Assembly (NCBI RefSeq): GCF_013393345.1
Contig: NZ_QJRF01000061.1
Span: 372,001 to 436,000, forward strand
Direction of reading: 5' to 3'
DNA length: 64,000 nt
DNA from: Pseudomonas taiwanensis
GTDB taxonomy: Bacteria > Pseudomonadota > Gammaproteobacteria > Pseudomonadales > Pseudomonadaceae
Both the position numbers and the translations under genes were made by a program. The notes under the pieces are model-generated. The model made no database searches. It was not told where the DNA came from and saw nothing but the letters and a program-made list of their open reading frames with translations. Shown here in pieces: positions 49,840 to 59,633 of this stretch (positions within the stretch are counted from its first letter, which is position 1; every line of letters begins with the position of its first letter).

Positions 49840-51996
49840 TCAGGGAGAGACCACAACGCTGTCTGCGCCTTCGCGCAACGCGACCCAGTCCACCACCCGT
49901 GGAAAGACCTCGGCCTTGACCACCGGCAGCCCTGGCGCCACCAGGAAGCCCTGCATGAAGGTACAGCCGTGTTCCAGCAGCCAGTCGCGCTGGGCCAGGG
50001 TTTCCACCCCTTCGGCGATGACCTCCAGGCCCAGGTGGCGGCTGAGGTCAATGATGGTGCTGACCACCGCTGCATCGCGCCGCGACTCCAGCATGTTGGA
50101 GATGAACAGGCGATCGATCTTCAGCGTGTCCAGCTCGAAGTGCCGCAGATAAGCCAGGGACGAATAGCCGGTGCCGAAGTCGTCGATGGCGATGCGTACC
50201 CCCAGCGCTCGCAATTGCCGAAGTTGCTCGCGGGTCAGCTCCAGGTCCTGCATCAACGCGCTTTCGGTGACCTCTACCTCCAGCTGTTCGGGGCGCAGGC
50301 CGAACTCGCCGAGCACCCGCCGCAGGTCATCCACCAGTTGCGGCATGCCGAACTGCACCGGACTGACGTTCAGGCTCACCACCAGGTCGTCGCCGAACGA
50401 CGACTGCCAGGAGCTGCACTGGCGGGCCCCTTCCCGCAGTACCCAGTCACCCAGGCGGTTGATCAGGCGGGTTTCTTCCAGCAGCGGGATGAACACATTG
50501 GGCGCCACGGTGCCAGCTACACGGTGCTCCCAGCGCAACAACGCCTCGAAACCGCGCAGGCGCCCGGTCTCCAGGTTGACCTGCGGTTGGTAGACCAGAT
50601 GGAAGTCGCTCTGCTCGATGGCATTGCGCAGGCTTTCCTCCAGCATCAGGCGGGAGCGAGCGCGGCCGTTCATCTCCGGCGAGTAGAAGCGGTACTGCTG
50701 GCGACCAGCGCGCTTGGCCTCGTACATGGCGATGTCCGCCGCGCGCAGCAGGCCGTCCACGCTCTGCCCGCACTCGGGGAAGCAGGCAATGCCGACACTG
50801 GCGCCGAGGGTGATGTCGATGCCCTCGATACGGTGGCGCACCGAGACCAGTTCGATGAGTTTCTCCGCCACCCGCGCGGCGTCCTCGGGGTGGTCGAGGG
50901 TATCCAGCAGCGCGGTGAATTCGTCGCCGCCCATGCGCGCCAGGATGTCGTAAGGGCGCAGGCAGTTTTTCAACTGTTCCGCCACCCGCCGCAACACACG
51001 GTCGCCGGCTTCATGGCCGAGGGAGTCGTTGATCAGCTTGAAGCCGTCCAGGTCCAGGTAAAGCACTGCCATGCGCTTGCCATTGCGCTCGATGCGCGCC
51101 AGGGACGCCTCCAGCGCCTGGTGGAAGCCACGGCGATTGAGCAGCCCGGTGAGGGCATCGGTGATCGCCTGGGACTCCAGTTGCGCGTGCAGCTGGCGTA
51201 CCACGGACATGTCCAGGGCAATGACCACCATCGAGCGCTGCAAGCGCGGCAGTGGCGAGGAGGACAACGCCACTGGCAGTCGCTCGCCGCCCATGGTCTT
51301 GAGGCTGGCATCATGCAGGCGGTAGGTCTCGTTCTGCTTCCAGTGACGGTAGAAATCCGAAAGTCTCCATTCGCCCGTCATCTCGGGATGGGCGATCAGG
51401 CTCAGCAATGGCCGGCCCTCCAGGTCGTCCACGCTGCCCTGGAGCATTTTCGCCATGGCCGGGTTGGCGAAACTGATCAGGCCGTCCTCGCCGACCACCA
51501 GGATGCCCTCGGCGGCGTTCTCCAGCACCGAGGCGTTGAAGGCGCGGGCGCTGTCGAGCTGCTGGCTGAGTTGCAGCAGATCGCGCCGATTGCGCTCGTG
51601 GGCCAGCAGTGACTGGATCTTGTGCCGCAACACCTGGGGGTCGAAGGGTTTGAGGATGAAATCCACCGCACCGGAGGTATAGCCACGCAGCACCGCGTCC
51701 TGGGTATGGGCGATGGCGGAAATGAAGATGATCGGCGTGAAGCGGGTCAGCGGACTGCTGCGCATCAGCCGCGCCACTTCGAAGCCGTCCATGCGCGGCA
51801 TCTGCACGTCCAGCAGCACCAGCCCGACTTCCTCTTCCAGCAGGCATCTCAGAGCGGCCTCGCCCGAATCCACGGTGCGCACCTGCCATTCGCCGTCGTC
51901 CAGCAGCGCCTCCATGGCTGCGAGGTTTTCCTGGCGGTCATCCACCACCAGCAGGATGTTGGCCGCCGTGGCCTCCTTAAGCTGCAGGTGCGCCAT
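49840..51996 (-). CDS. REC-PAS-GGDEF-EAL c-di-GMP signalling protein
   Basis: 718 aa. Receiver domain (about 11-130) with phosphoacceptor Asp63 (VLLDVQMPRMDG); PAS (about 160-265, AEGILVVGEDGLISFANPAM); GGDEF (active motif GGDEF 356-360, preceded by an RxxD inhibitory site RPYD); EAL (EAL 484-486, DDFGTGYSS, EGVET). Both catalytic halves look intact, so it could make or break cyclic di-GMP depending on phosphorylation. It overlaps the hybrid kinase gene by 20 bp, its likely phosphodonor. Start at 51996 with AGGAGG. Confidence 0.93.
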   Translation of the reverse strand: MAHLQLKEATAANILLVVDDRQENLAAMEALLDDGEWQVRTVDSGEAALRCLLEEEVGLVLLDVQMPRMDGFEVARLMRSSPLTRFTPIIFISAIAHTQDAVLRGYTSGAVDFILKPFDPQVLRHKIQSLLAHERNRRDLLQLSQQLDSARAFNASVLENAAEGILVVGEDGLISFANPAMAKMLQGSVDDLEGRPLLSLIAHPEMTGEWRLSDFYRHWKQNETYRLHDASLKTMGGERLPVALSSSPLPRLQRSMVVIALDMSVVRQLHAQLESQAITDALTGLLNRRGFHQALEASLARIERNGKRMAVLYLDLDGFKLINDSLGHEAGDRVLRRVAEQLKNCLRPYDILARMGGDEFTALLDTLDHPEDAARVAEKLIELVSVRHRIEGIDITLGASVGIACFPECGQSVDGLLRAADIAMYEAKRAGRQQYRFYSPEMNGRARSRLMLEESLRNAIEQSDFHLVYQPQVNLETGRLRGFEALLRWEHRVAGTVAPNVFIPLLEETRLINRLGDWVLREGARQCSSWQSSFGDDLVVSLNVSPVQFGMPQLVDDLRRVLGEFGLRPEQLEVEVTESALMQDLELTREQLRQLRALGVRIAIDDFGTGYSSLAYLRHFELDTLKIDRLFISNMLESRRDAAVVSTIIDLSRHLGLEVIAEGVETLAQRDWLLEHGCTFMQGFLVAPGLPVVKAEVFPRVVDWVALREGADSVVVSP

Positions 51997-54900
51997 GGCG
52001 ACCTCCTGGTTGTTCCAGCCAGCGGTAGAGCATGTCCAGCAACTCCTGGCGACTGACCGGCTTGGCCAGGTAGTCGTCGGCACCTGCGGTAATGCATTTC
52101 TCGCGGTCGCCCTTCATCGCGTGGGCGGTCAGGGCGATGATCGGCACACCGCAACCGTGCTCCTGCTTGAGCACGCGGGTGGCCGTGTAGCCGTCCATTT
52201 TGGGCATGGCCATGTCCATCAGGATCAGATCGAAAGGTTCACGCTGGAAGCATTCGATCGCCTCCAGGCCGTCACCGGCGGCCGTCACCTTCAGGCCCGC
52301 CTCGTCCAGCAAGGCACTGAGGGCGTAGATATTCCGCACGTCGTCGTCCACCAGGAGCACCCGGCTGCCTTCCAGCGGGTCCATGTCCAGGCTGCCGCGT
52401 GGCTGGCGTACGGCGGCAAGGAAGCCCTGGACCGCCGAGCTGAGGTTGTCGAGGTCCTCGCCCGCCTTGCGCACCACGACCGCCGAATAGCGGCGCAGGC
52501 GCTGAAGGTTCTGCTGATTGACGTCTACACCGGTGTTGATGACGACTCGCGAGCCGTCCAGCGGACGTTCCCGGTCGAGGCTGTCGAGCAGTTCGAAACC
52601 GTCCTGGTCGGGCAGGTCGAGGTCGATCACCAGCGCGGAGAATTCGTCCTGTGCATAAGCCTGCCGAGCCCCTTCGCCACTGGCGCTGGCCACCACGTTG
52701 AAGCCCAGTTGCTCCAGGTGCTCGCGGTAGTGCTCGCGCTCCACATCCACGTCTTCCACCAGCAACAGCTTGCGCTCCTCCGGCGGACTCCCACCTTCCA
52801 GGTCCTGGAACACCTGCTCCAGGTCTGCCCGGGCGATGGGTTTGACCAGGTAACGGGTAGCGTCCTCGTTCCAGTCCTGGGGCTGCGGCACACAGGAAAT
52901 GATGTTCACCGGCGTGGCGCGGTGGTTGGCGTGGCTGCGCAGGCGCCGGTATATCTGCCAGCCGCTGATGTCCGGTAGCAGGATGTCGAGGATGACCGCA
53001 GCGAAGCGTTCGTTCTGCAGCAGCGCGATGGCCTGTTTTCCGCTGCGGCAATGGACGCTGGAGAAGCCATGGGTCTGGGCTTCGTCGGCGATCACCGAGG
53101 CGAAGTTGACGTCGTCTTCGACGATCAGCACCGCCGGCCCCTGGCCAGTGCGCACCGGTTGCGCCGGTTCCTCGTCATCCTTCGGCTGGCTGGCGGCGAC
53201 CGCCACCGGCAGCCGGACGATGAAGCGTGAGCCCCGTCCCGGCACGCTTTCCAGCGTGATATCGCCATCCAGGGCGAGCACCAGTTGGCGCGTGATGGCC
53301 AGTCCCAGCCCGGTGCCACCGAAGCGCCGGCTGGTGGAGCCATCGATCTGCTGGAAGGCCTGGAATATGCGGTCGTGCTGGTCCTCGGGAATCCCGATGC
53401 CGGTGTCGCGTACGGCGAAGCGCAGCACTTCGCGCTCGTCGGTCGCGGCTGCCGGGTCCAGTTCCACCGACAGTTCCACCTCGCCCTGCTCGGTGAACTT
53501 GAGGGCGTTGGACAACAGGTTGCGCAGGATCTGGTGCAGGCGCACACGGTCGCTGTGGATAACCCTCGGCACGCCCGCCTGGACGTGGGTGTTCAGGCGC
53601 AGGCCCTTGATCTCGGCCATGGGCCGGAGGCTGCCATCCAGTTCGGCAAGCATGTCCTGGACGTTCAGCGGCTCGAGCTTGAGCTGCATGCGCCCTGCTT
53701 CGACCTTGGCCAGGTCGAGGACATCGTTGATCAGTTGCAGCAGGTCGCTGCCGGCACGGTGGACGATGTCGGCATGCCGGGTCTGCTTCTCGGTCAGGTT
53801 ACCGACCATGTTCTGCCGCAGCTGGTCGCTGAGAATCAGGATGCTGTTCAGCGGCGTGCGCAACTCGTGGGACATGTTGGCGAGGAACTCCGACTTGTAG
53901 CGGTTGGCCAACATCAGTTGTTCGGCCTGGTCGCGCAGTCGCTGCTCCGCCGCCTTTCGCTCGGTGATGTCGATGATCACCGCCTGCACCAGGGTTTCGC
54001 GGCCGGACCGGATCGGGGACAAGCCCACTTCCAGCGGGATCATGGTGCCGTCGCGATGCTGGCCGAAGAGTTCGCGGTTGCTGCCCATGCGCCGTTGCTC
54101 GGGTTTGCGCTGGAAGCCTTCGCGCATCGCCACATGGGCCTCGCGCAAGGCCTCGGGAAGCAGTTTTTCCACCGGCTCTTCGAGCAATTCCTGGCGGCTG
54201 TAGCCGAAGAGCTGTTCGGCCTGGCGGTTGACCATGGCAATGCGCCCCCGGGTGTCCACCAGGACGATGGCGTTGGGGGAGGCTTCGACCACCAGGCGGA
54301 AACGCTCCTCGGCACTCTTGCGTGCTTGCAGGTCGACCAGGCTCAACAGGTACCGCAGGTCATTGCCGTGATTGAAGGTACTGAGGCTGTAGGCCACCGC
54401 AATACGCTCGCCGTCATCCTGCTGGGCCTGCACTTCAGTCAGCTCGGCGGGCGTCTGACTCGCGAGCTGTTGCGGCAAGTTCACCAGGCCGGGTACGAAG
54501 CGGCGCAGATTCTGCCCTACCAGTTCATCCACCGTGCAACGGAACAACTCCCCCGCCCGGGCATTGGCCATTTCGATTCGACCATCTTCCGAGCAGGTCA
54601 ACGTGGCCACTGGCAGATGCTGCAACAGCAAGCGGAAACGCTCTTCGCGCTCGGCGAGTTTGGAGGTGGTGGAGAGGCTGAGCTGCAGACGCCGCTCGCG
54701 CTGGTAGAGGTAGCCCCCCACCAGCAGGGACAGCAGCACGGCAGCGGCAAGACCGGTCCAGAGGCTGAACGCTATGCGGCTGTTGCCCAGCATGGCTTCG
54801 TACTTTGCCGTGCTGCCCACGCCCAAGGCCCAGGTACGGCCAAACAGCTTCAACTCCTCGACCCGGTGGAATCGCGGTTTGTGGCTTGCATCTGCCACAT

Positions 54901-55705
54901 CCAGCATGGGGGCCTCCGGGCTTCCCATGTCCTTGAGCTCGATGCTGTAAAGGCTGCCCTGGGTCCCGAGGATGCCCTCCATCAGATCATTCACACGAAA
55001 TGCACCGCACACCATGCCAATCAGTCCCGCACGGCGTTCCTCGACCGTGCTACTGGGAGCGTCCGGACGATACACCGGCATGTACAGAAGCAAACCGCTT
55101 TGCACCTGCTGGTCGGTTTCCTGCCGAAGTTTCACCGGTCCGGTAAGGATGGCCTCGCCACTTTCGCGGGCGTGATTGATGGCTTCCATGCGCACCGTTT
55201 CGGTAAGCATGTCGAAACCCAGCGTGCGGCGGTTTCGCCAATCCATGGGGCTGCTGTACTGCACCACGAGGTATTCCTCTCGAGGTTCCGAGGGGAAAAC
55301 CCGGAATTCGCGGCGCCCTTGGTCCCAGATCTCAGCGACGAAATCGTTGAGTTCCTCGTGCTTCAGGTAGCGCGCCCAGGCCAATGCCTGGATCCCTGGA
55401 TAGCGCTCCTGCAACTGCAACTGGTCAGTGGCCCGTGCCCATTCCTCGGCCGAGACAGCGGAGCTACCCACCATCAGGCCGGACATGCCGCGCAGCACCA
55501 TCTCGTAAGCACGCATGCGGATGCTGACACGCTGGGCAATTTCCTCTGCCTCGATGCTGAATCGCTGCTCGTACTCAGCACTGTTGCGCGCTTCGAGGGC
55601 CAACCATTGCCATAGCACCAGGCCACCGGAAACGAGCATCAATGCGAGCGTTACCAGCAGCGGAAGAAGGTATTTGCGGGATACGGGGAATTGATGATCG
55701 TCCAT
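51977..55705 (-). CDS. CHASE-domain hybrid histidine kinase with three receiver domains
   Basis: 1242 aa inner-membrane sensor. TM1 about 12-34; periplasmic CHASE domain about 60-280 (LQERYPGIQALAWARYL); TM2 about 312-333; two PAS domains (about 355-460, 470-580); HisKA with His613 (NMSHELRTPLNS); HATPase (NLLSNALKF, DTGIGIP, GGTGLGLAI); then three receivers with Asp at about 907, 1028 and 1164. It would sense a periplasmic ligand and relay phosphate to itself and to the downstream GGDEF-EAL protein. The ATG at 55705 has GGAG upstream; the longer frame is not supported. Three receivers in tandem is unusual. Confidence 0.93.
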   Translation of the reverse strand: MDDHQFPVSRKYLLPLLVTLALMLVSGGLVLWQWLALEARNSAEYEQRFSIEAEEIAQRVSIRMRAYEMVLRGMSGLMVGSSAVSAEEWARATDQLQLQERYPGIQALAWARYLKHEELNDFVAEIWDQGRREFRVFPSEPREEYLVVQYSSPMDWRNRRTLGFDMLTETVRMEAINHARESGEAILTGPVKLRQETDQQVQSGLLLYMPVYRPDAPSSTVEERRAGLIGMVCGAFRVNDLMEGILGTQGSLYSIELKDMGSPEAPMLDVADASHKPRFHRVEELKLFGRTWALGVGSTAKYEAMLGNSRIAFSLWTGLAAAVLLSLLVGGYLYQRERRLQLSLSTTSKLAEREERFRLLLQHLPVATLTCSEDGRIEMANARAGELFRCTVDELVGQNLRRFVPGLVNLPQQLASQTPAELTEVQAQQDDGERIAVAYSLSTFNHGNDLRYLLSLVDLQARKSAEERFRLVVEASPNAIVLVDTRGRIAMVNRQAEQLFGYSRQELLEEPVEKLLPEALREAHVAMREGFQRKPEQRRMGSNRELFGQHRDGTMIPLEVGLSPIRSGRETLVQAVIIDITERKAAEQRLRDQAEQLMLANRYKSEFLANMSHELRTPLNSILILSDQLRQNMVGNLTEKQTRHADIVHRAGSDLLQLINDVLDLAKVEAGRMQLKLEPLNVQDMLAELDGSLRPMAEIKGLRLNTHVQAGVPRVIHSDRVRLHQILRNLLSNALKFTEQGEVELSVELDPAAATDEREVLRFAVRDTGIGIPEDQHDRIFQAFQQIDGSTSRRFGGTGLGLAITRQLVLALDGDITLESVPGRGSRFIVRLPVAVAASQPKDDEEPAQPVRTGQGPAVLIVEDDVNFASVIADEAQTHGFSSVHCRSGKQAIALLQNERFAAVILDILLPDISGWQIYRRLRSHANHRATPVNIISCVPQPQDWNEDATRYLVKPIARADLEQVFQDLEGGSPPEERKLLLVEDVDVEREHYREHLEQLGFNVVASASGEGARQAYAQDEFSALVIDLDLPDQDGFELLDSLDRERPLDGSRVVINTGVDVNQQNLQRLRRYSAVVVRKAGEDLDNLSSAVQGFLAAVRQPRGSLDMDPLEGSRVLLVDDDVRNIYALSALLDEAGLKVTAAGDGLEAIECFQREPFDLILMDMAMPKMDGYTATRVLKQEHGCGVPIIALTAHAMKGDREKCITAGADDYLAKPVSRQELLDMLYRWLEQPGGRHGAPAA

Positions 55706-55857
55706 GCACGCTCCTGTCCTTTCCATGGCCTCGACATCGCCTCTGGGGGGCGCTGGCCTACGACCCGGGCCGGGCTCCTCGGAGCCCTGCAACGCAGTCT
55801 AGACAGGAAAGTGGCAACTGGCGTTGCGCCAGTAATCGCACGACGAGCGGCAGAAAC

Positions 55858-55884
55858 GACGAGGCCCGCAACAGCGGGCCTCGT
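55858..55884 (-). terminator. Hairpin after the OmpA-type gene
   Basis: ACGAGGCCCGC/GCGGGCCTCGT perfect 11-bp stem with a 4-nt loop, just downstream of the gene's stop; no good T run, so moderate. Confidence 0.5.
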
Positions 55885-55903
55885 GGAGATGGAGCGGTAG
55901 CGG

Positions 55904-56605
55904 TTACTGCTGCGGAGCCTGGGCGCCGGGGATGGGGGTCAGCTTGACTTCCACGCGGCGGTTCTGCGAACGGCCCGCCTCATTGGCATTGCTCGCGACC
56001 GGCTGGTCCGGCCCCATGCCACGGGAGCTCACGCGGGTACCGTTGACGCCCTGGGCCGTCAGGTAGTTGGCCACGCTCTGGGCGCGCTGCTGCGACAGGT
56101 TCATGTTGTATTGGTGGCTACCGGTGCTGTCGGTATGGCCAATCACTTCGATGTTGTTCTGGTCGTACTGCTTGAAGGAAGTCGCCAGATTGTTCAGCGG
56201 TGCATAGAAGTTGCTGGCGATGTTCGCCGAATTGGTGGCGAACGTGATGTTGCCGGGCATGATCAGGTTGATGCTGTCGCCCTGGCGCTGTACCTGCACG
56301 CCGGTGCCTTCCATGCTGCGGCGCAGTTCGGCTTCCTGCTTGTCGACGTAGTAGCCGTAGCCCGCACTGGCCGCGCCAGCCACGGCAGCACCGATCAGGG
56401 CACCCTTGCCACGATTGTCGTGGTTGATCGCCGCGCCAGCTACGGCACCAGCCAGGGCACCCAGGGCGCCGTACTTGGCGGTCTTGCTCATGCCGCCTTC
56501 GGCGGGAGCCTGGACTTCACCCTGTTGGTTGTAGGGGTTCTGAGCACAACCCGAGAGCATGGCGAAAGCGGTGGCGGCGATGATCAGGCGACGCGGGGAG
56601 AACAT
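55904..56605 (-). CDS. OmpA-family outer membrane lipoprotein
   Basis: 233 aa. Lipoprotein signal with lipobox MLSGC; a glycine-rich stretch (GALGALAGAVAGAAI, GALIGAAVAGAASAG) of the YMGG/Gly-zipper type; C-terminal OmpA domain with peptidoglycan-binding NNIEVIGHTDSTGSHQYN, LSQQRAQSVANYL and RRVEVKL. It anchors the outer membrane to the cell wall. Start at 56605. It lies between the kinase operon and a hydrolase gene without evident linkage. Confidence 0.92.
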   Translation of the reverse strand: MFSPRRLIIAATAFAMLSGCAQNPYNQQGEVQAPAEGGMSKTAKYGALGALAGAVAGAAINHDNRGKGALIGAAVAGAASAGYGYYVDKQEAELRRSMEGTGVQVQRQGDSINLIMPGNITFATNSANIASNFYAPLNNLATSFKQYDQNNIEVIGHTDSTGSHQYNMNLSQQRAQSVANYLTAQGVNGTRVSSRGMGPDQPVASNANEAGRSQNRRVEVKLTPIPGAQAPQQ

Positions 56606-56685
56606 GGACGATTTACTCCTGAGAATTCTTTTAGCCGGTGTGGCTGCGGGCAATTAGACATTAGAACGCGTAAAAATTCCGTGGA

Positions 56686-57327
56686 TCACGCCCGCACGAA
56701 CGGATTCTCGCGCATCTCGTCGCCCAGGCGGGTGTCCGGACCATGACCGGTTACCACGGTGGCGTCCTCGTCCAGGCTGTAGAGGCGCTGCTTGATCGAA
56801 CGCTCGATGGTGCCGTAGTCGCCGCCCCACAGATCGGTACGGCCAATGCCCCGACGGAACAGGGTGTCACCGGCGATCAGCAGCTTGGCCTCCGGGAACC
56901 AGAAACTCATGGAGCCCGGTGTGTGTCCTGGCGTGTGGAGGGCAACACCGCAACCACAGGCGAGTTCCTCATCGTCGGCCAGCCACTGGTCGGGCGCCGG
57001 AACCGGCTTGTAGGGCACGCCGAACATGCGGCACTGCATTTCCAGGTTGTCCCAGAGGAACTGGTCTTCCTTGTGCAGGTGCAGGGTCGCGCCGGTGGCT
57101 TTCTTCAGTTCGCCGGAGGCAAGGAAGTGATCAAGGTGCGCATGCGTGTGGATGATGCTGACCAGCTTCAGGCCATGGGCCTCCAGGCGCGCCAGGATCT
57201 GCTCATGGTTGCCACCCGGATCGACGACGATGGCTTTCTTGCTGATCGGGTCACCGATCAGGGTGCAGTTGCACTGCAAGGGGCCGACGGGGAAGGTTTC
57301 GCGGATCAGGGCGGTGGGCTGGGTCAT
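56686..57327 (-). CDS. MBL-fold hydrolase, glyoxalase II-like
   Basis: 213 aa. Metallo-beta-lactamase fold with the zinc motif THAHLDH (HxHxDH, about 62-67), HTPGHTPGS and GDTLFRRGIGRTD, closest to small glyoxalase-II-like proteins that hydrolyse a thioester. The long open frame continuing to 58500 overlaps the AraC gene in another frame and is not coding; the ATG at 57327 is the real start. Substrate unknown. Confidence 0.88.
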   Translation of the reverse strand: MTQPTALIRETFPVGPLQCNCTLIGDPISKKAIVVDPGGNHEQILARLEAHGLKLVSIIHTHAHLDHFLASGELKKATGATLHLHKEDQFLWDNLEMQCRMFGVPYKPVPAPDQWLADDEELACGCGVALHTPGHTPGSMSFWFPEAKLLIAGDTLFRRGIGRTDLWGGDYGTIERSIKQRLYSLDEDATVVTGHGPDTRLGDEMRENPFVRA

Positions 57328-57377
57328 CGGGCATCTCCGGTACGGCGGTGCGCTCTGCGGCGCTCGGGGAATGGGCA

Positions 57378-58397
57378 TCACGGCCCGGCACGATAATCGC
57401 CTGGCACCCTGCCCGTCCATTTCTTGAAAGCCCGGCGGAAGTTGGAGGGGTCGTTGAAGCCCAGCAGGCCGGCGATTTCGAACAGCGGCAAATGCGTCGT
57501 GCTGAGGTATTGCAGCGCAAGGCCCTTGCGCACTTCGTCCAGCACCTGTTGATAACTGGTGCCCATGGCCGCCAGGTGCCGACGCAGGCTGCGGCCGCTG
57601 GTATGCAGGGCGCGGGCAGCGCCGTCGAGGTCCGGGAAGTCGCCGGGCCGGGCCATGAGCAGGCGGCGCACGCGAGTCAGCAGCGCATCCTGCACATCCA
57701 GAGTGGCCAGCAACGCCTCGCACTGCTGTTCGCACATCTGCACCGTGGCCGGGTTGGCCAGGGCCATGGGCCGTTCCAGGTAGTTCTTGGGCAGGCTTAG
57801 CCAGTGGCAGGACTGCTCGAACTGCACCGCGACACCGAATACCTCTGCATAACGTGCGGCATAGGGCGGCGCTGGATGGGCAAACCCCACCTGCTGCCCG
57901 CGCAACTCTTCCCCCAACAGGAAGCGCGCAATGCTGAAGAAGCTGGCCAGCAACCCCTCTCCGGCGAATCGTCCCAGCGGGCCCATCGGGAAGGATTCGA
58001 TGGCCCGCAGTTGCAGGCAATCGCCCTGCTCCGCCAGTTCCAGCTCGTAAGCCAGGCCCAGCACGCGGTAGTACTTCAGGGCGAACTGCAAGGCACGACC
58101 GAGGTTGGCGCTGGAGAGCACCGCGTACCCGAGGATTCCGTGGGTAGATACGTTGAGGCGCTGGCCCAGCAGCAGACCGAGGGCCGGCTCGCCGCACAAC
58201 TGCAGGGCGGTGCCGGCAAGCTGGTTGAAATCGAGGAACGACAGGCGGCCATTGGGATTGCCGAGCAGTTCCGGCCGGACCCGAGCGCCGCTCAGCAGCG
58301 CCTCGCGTGTCACACCCAGTTCTTCCGCCAATCCCAGCAAGGACTCGGCGTAGGCGACGGGAACCAGTTCGGCGGAGAAGGTCAGCGGTTGCTTCAT
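57378..58397 (-). CDS. AraC-family regulator of the OruR/Arabinose_bd type
   Basis: 339 aa. N-terminal Arabinose_bd-like domain (LGLAEELGVTREALLSGARV, LGLLLGQRLNVSTHGILGYA) and a C-terminal AraC HTH (LFEIAGLLGFNDPSNFRRAF). Pseudomonas members of this form include OruR and other amino-acid or lipid catabolism regulators; the target here is not evident. Divergent from the hydrolase gene at 58520, one possible target. Confidence 0.88.
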   Translation of the reverse strand: MKQPLTFSAELVPVAYAESLLGLAEELGVTREALLSGARVRPELLGNPNGRLSFLDFNQLAGTALQLCGEPALGLLLGQRLNVSTHGILGYAVLSSANLGRALQFALKYYRVLGLAYELELAEQGDCLQLRAIESFPMGPLGRFAGEGLLASFFSIARFLLGEELRGQQVGFAHPAPPYAARYAEVFGVAVQFEQSCHWLSLPKNYLERPMALANPATVQMCEQQCEALLATLDVQDALLTRVRRLLMARPGDFPDLDGAARALHTSGRSLRRHLAAMGTSYQQVLDEVRKGLALQYLSTTHLPLFEIAGLLGFNDPSNFRRAFKKWTGRVPGDYRAGP

Positions 58398-58519
58398 ATA
58401 GGCGTCTTGTTCTGGTTGTGGCCGGATATGACCCGAAGGTTGGCAGAAGATAACCTTGTCCTACAAAACCCGGCAAGCGGATATTGGGACCATGGTCCAT
58501 ACAGCCTCAAGGAGCCCCC

Positions 58520-59356
58520 ATGGCCAGCACCACACCCGAAGGATTGGTTATCCGTCCGCGCCACATGGATTTCGAGTTTCCCGATCCGCTGCCCCGCCAC
58601 TGGCACAGCGGCGACGCCTTCAAGAGCCACCTGTTCGATGCGATGTCGGTGCTCTTCCCGGATGGCGAACGTTTCTTCATCGACTCGGTGCGCCTGTTCC
58701 GCGACGAGATCGACGACCCGGTCCTGAAGGAGCAGATCCGCGGCTTCATCGGCCAGGAAGGCCACCACAGCCGCGAGCATCTGGAATACAGCAACCGCCT
58801 GCGCGACCTCGGCTACGACATCGGCGCCATCGAGCGTCGCGCCCAGGCGCGCATCCGCTTCACCCAGAAGAAGTTCTCCGCGCGCCGCCAACTGGCCGCC
58901 ACCGCAGCCCTGGAACACATCACCGCGATCATGGCCGATGGCCTGTTGAAGAACCCCGAATACATGGCCGGCGCCCACCCGGTGATGGCCCGCCTCTGGC
59001 GCTGGCATGCGCTGGAGGAAACCGAGCACAAGGCAGTGGCCTTCGACGTGTACAACCAGGTCTGCGGCAGCCACCGCCTGCTGCGCCGGGCGATGGTGAT
59101 GGGCACTTTCTTCTTCGTCCTCGACACCACCCGCGGTCTGGCCCACATGCTCAAGCGCGACGGCCTGCTGTGGAACTGGCGCGTCTGGCGCGACGGGCTG
59201 AACTGGATGTGGGGCCGCAATGGCATTTTCCGTCCGCTGGTGCGCACCTATCTGGACTTCTTCAAGAAAGGTTTCCACCCCTGGCAGCACGACAACCTGG
59301 ACCTGCTGTACAAGACGCGGGAAGAGTTCGATGTGGCGCAGGCGAGTGCGGCTTGA
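58520..59356 (+). CDS. PF10118-type metal-dependent hydrolase
   Basis: 278 aa. Contains the family signature HDFEFP-like MDFEFPDPLPRHW, the QEGHHSREH segment and WHALEETEHKAVAFDVYN, with repeated His/Glu that suggest a di-metal carboxylate centre. Family members act in unknown hydrolytic or lipid-related steps. The ATG at 58520 with AAGGAG is chosen over an in-frame ATG at 58484. Followed by a terminator and convergent with the alpha/beta hydrolase gene. Confidence 0.88.
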   Translation: MASTTPEGLVIRPRHMDFEFPDPLPRHWHSGDAFKSHLFDAMSVLFPDGERFFIDSVRLFRDEIDDPVLKEQIRGFIGQEGHHSREHLEYSNRLRDLGYDIGAIERRAQARIRFTQKKFSARRQLAATAALEHITAIMADGLLKNPEYMAGAHPVMARLWRWHALEETEHKAVAFDVYNQVCGSHRLLRRAMVMGTFFFVLDTTRGLAHMLKRDGLLWNWRVWRDGLNWMWGRNGIFRPLVRTYLDFFKKGFHPWQHDNLDLLYKTREEFDVAQASAA

Positions 59357-59372
59357 GTGATGTGTGGATATG

Positions 59373-59397
59373 AAAAACGGCCCTTCGGGGCCGTTTT
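59373..59397 (+). terminator. Terminator of the PF10118 hydrolase gene
   Basis: ACGGCCC-TTCG-GGGCCGT stem-loop with A5 before and T4 after. Confidence 0.88.
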
Positions 59398-59430
59398 GTT
59401 TCTGCGGGAGAATCTGAAGTGGCTGATGCA

Positions 59431-59552
59431 ACCCTCACCCCCGGCCCCCGCCCTGCGCCCCGGCTTGATCGCTTCGCGCTCAGTCGCTCATCGACACCGG
59501 AAGCGGTGCTTCCAAAAACGTGTCTCTTCGCCCCAGAGGGCGAGGGGTGACT
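59431..59552. repeat. Long dispersed repeat, copy 2
   Basis: About 122 bp, near 90% identical by eye to 13300-13422. It lies between convergent hydrolase genes, followed by another CCCTCTCCC...GGGAGAGGG palindrome (about 59580-59600). Confidence 0.75.
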
Positions 59553-59633
59553 CAGGACCTACCACTTGCGCGGACGGCCCCCTCTCCCTTTGGGAGAGGG
59601 TTGGGGTGAGGGAAGAAGAGCGCCGCGCAGATA

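Noticed and set aside
57328-58500. Upstream extension of the MBL-fold hydrolase frame
   Set aside because: It overlaps the AraC gene in another frame and lacks any domain; the ATG at 57327 fits the family length.
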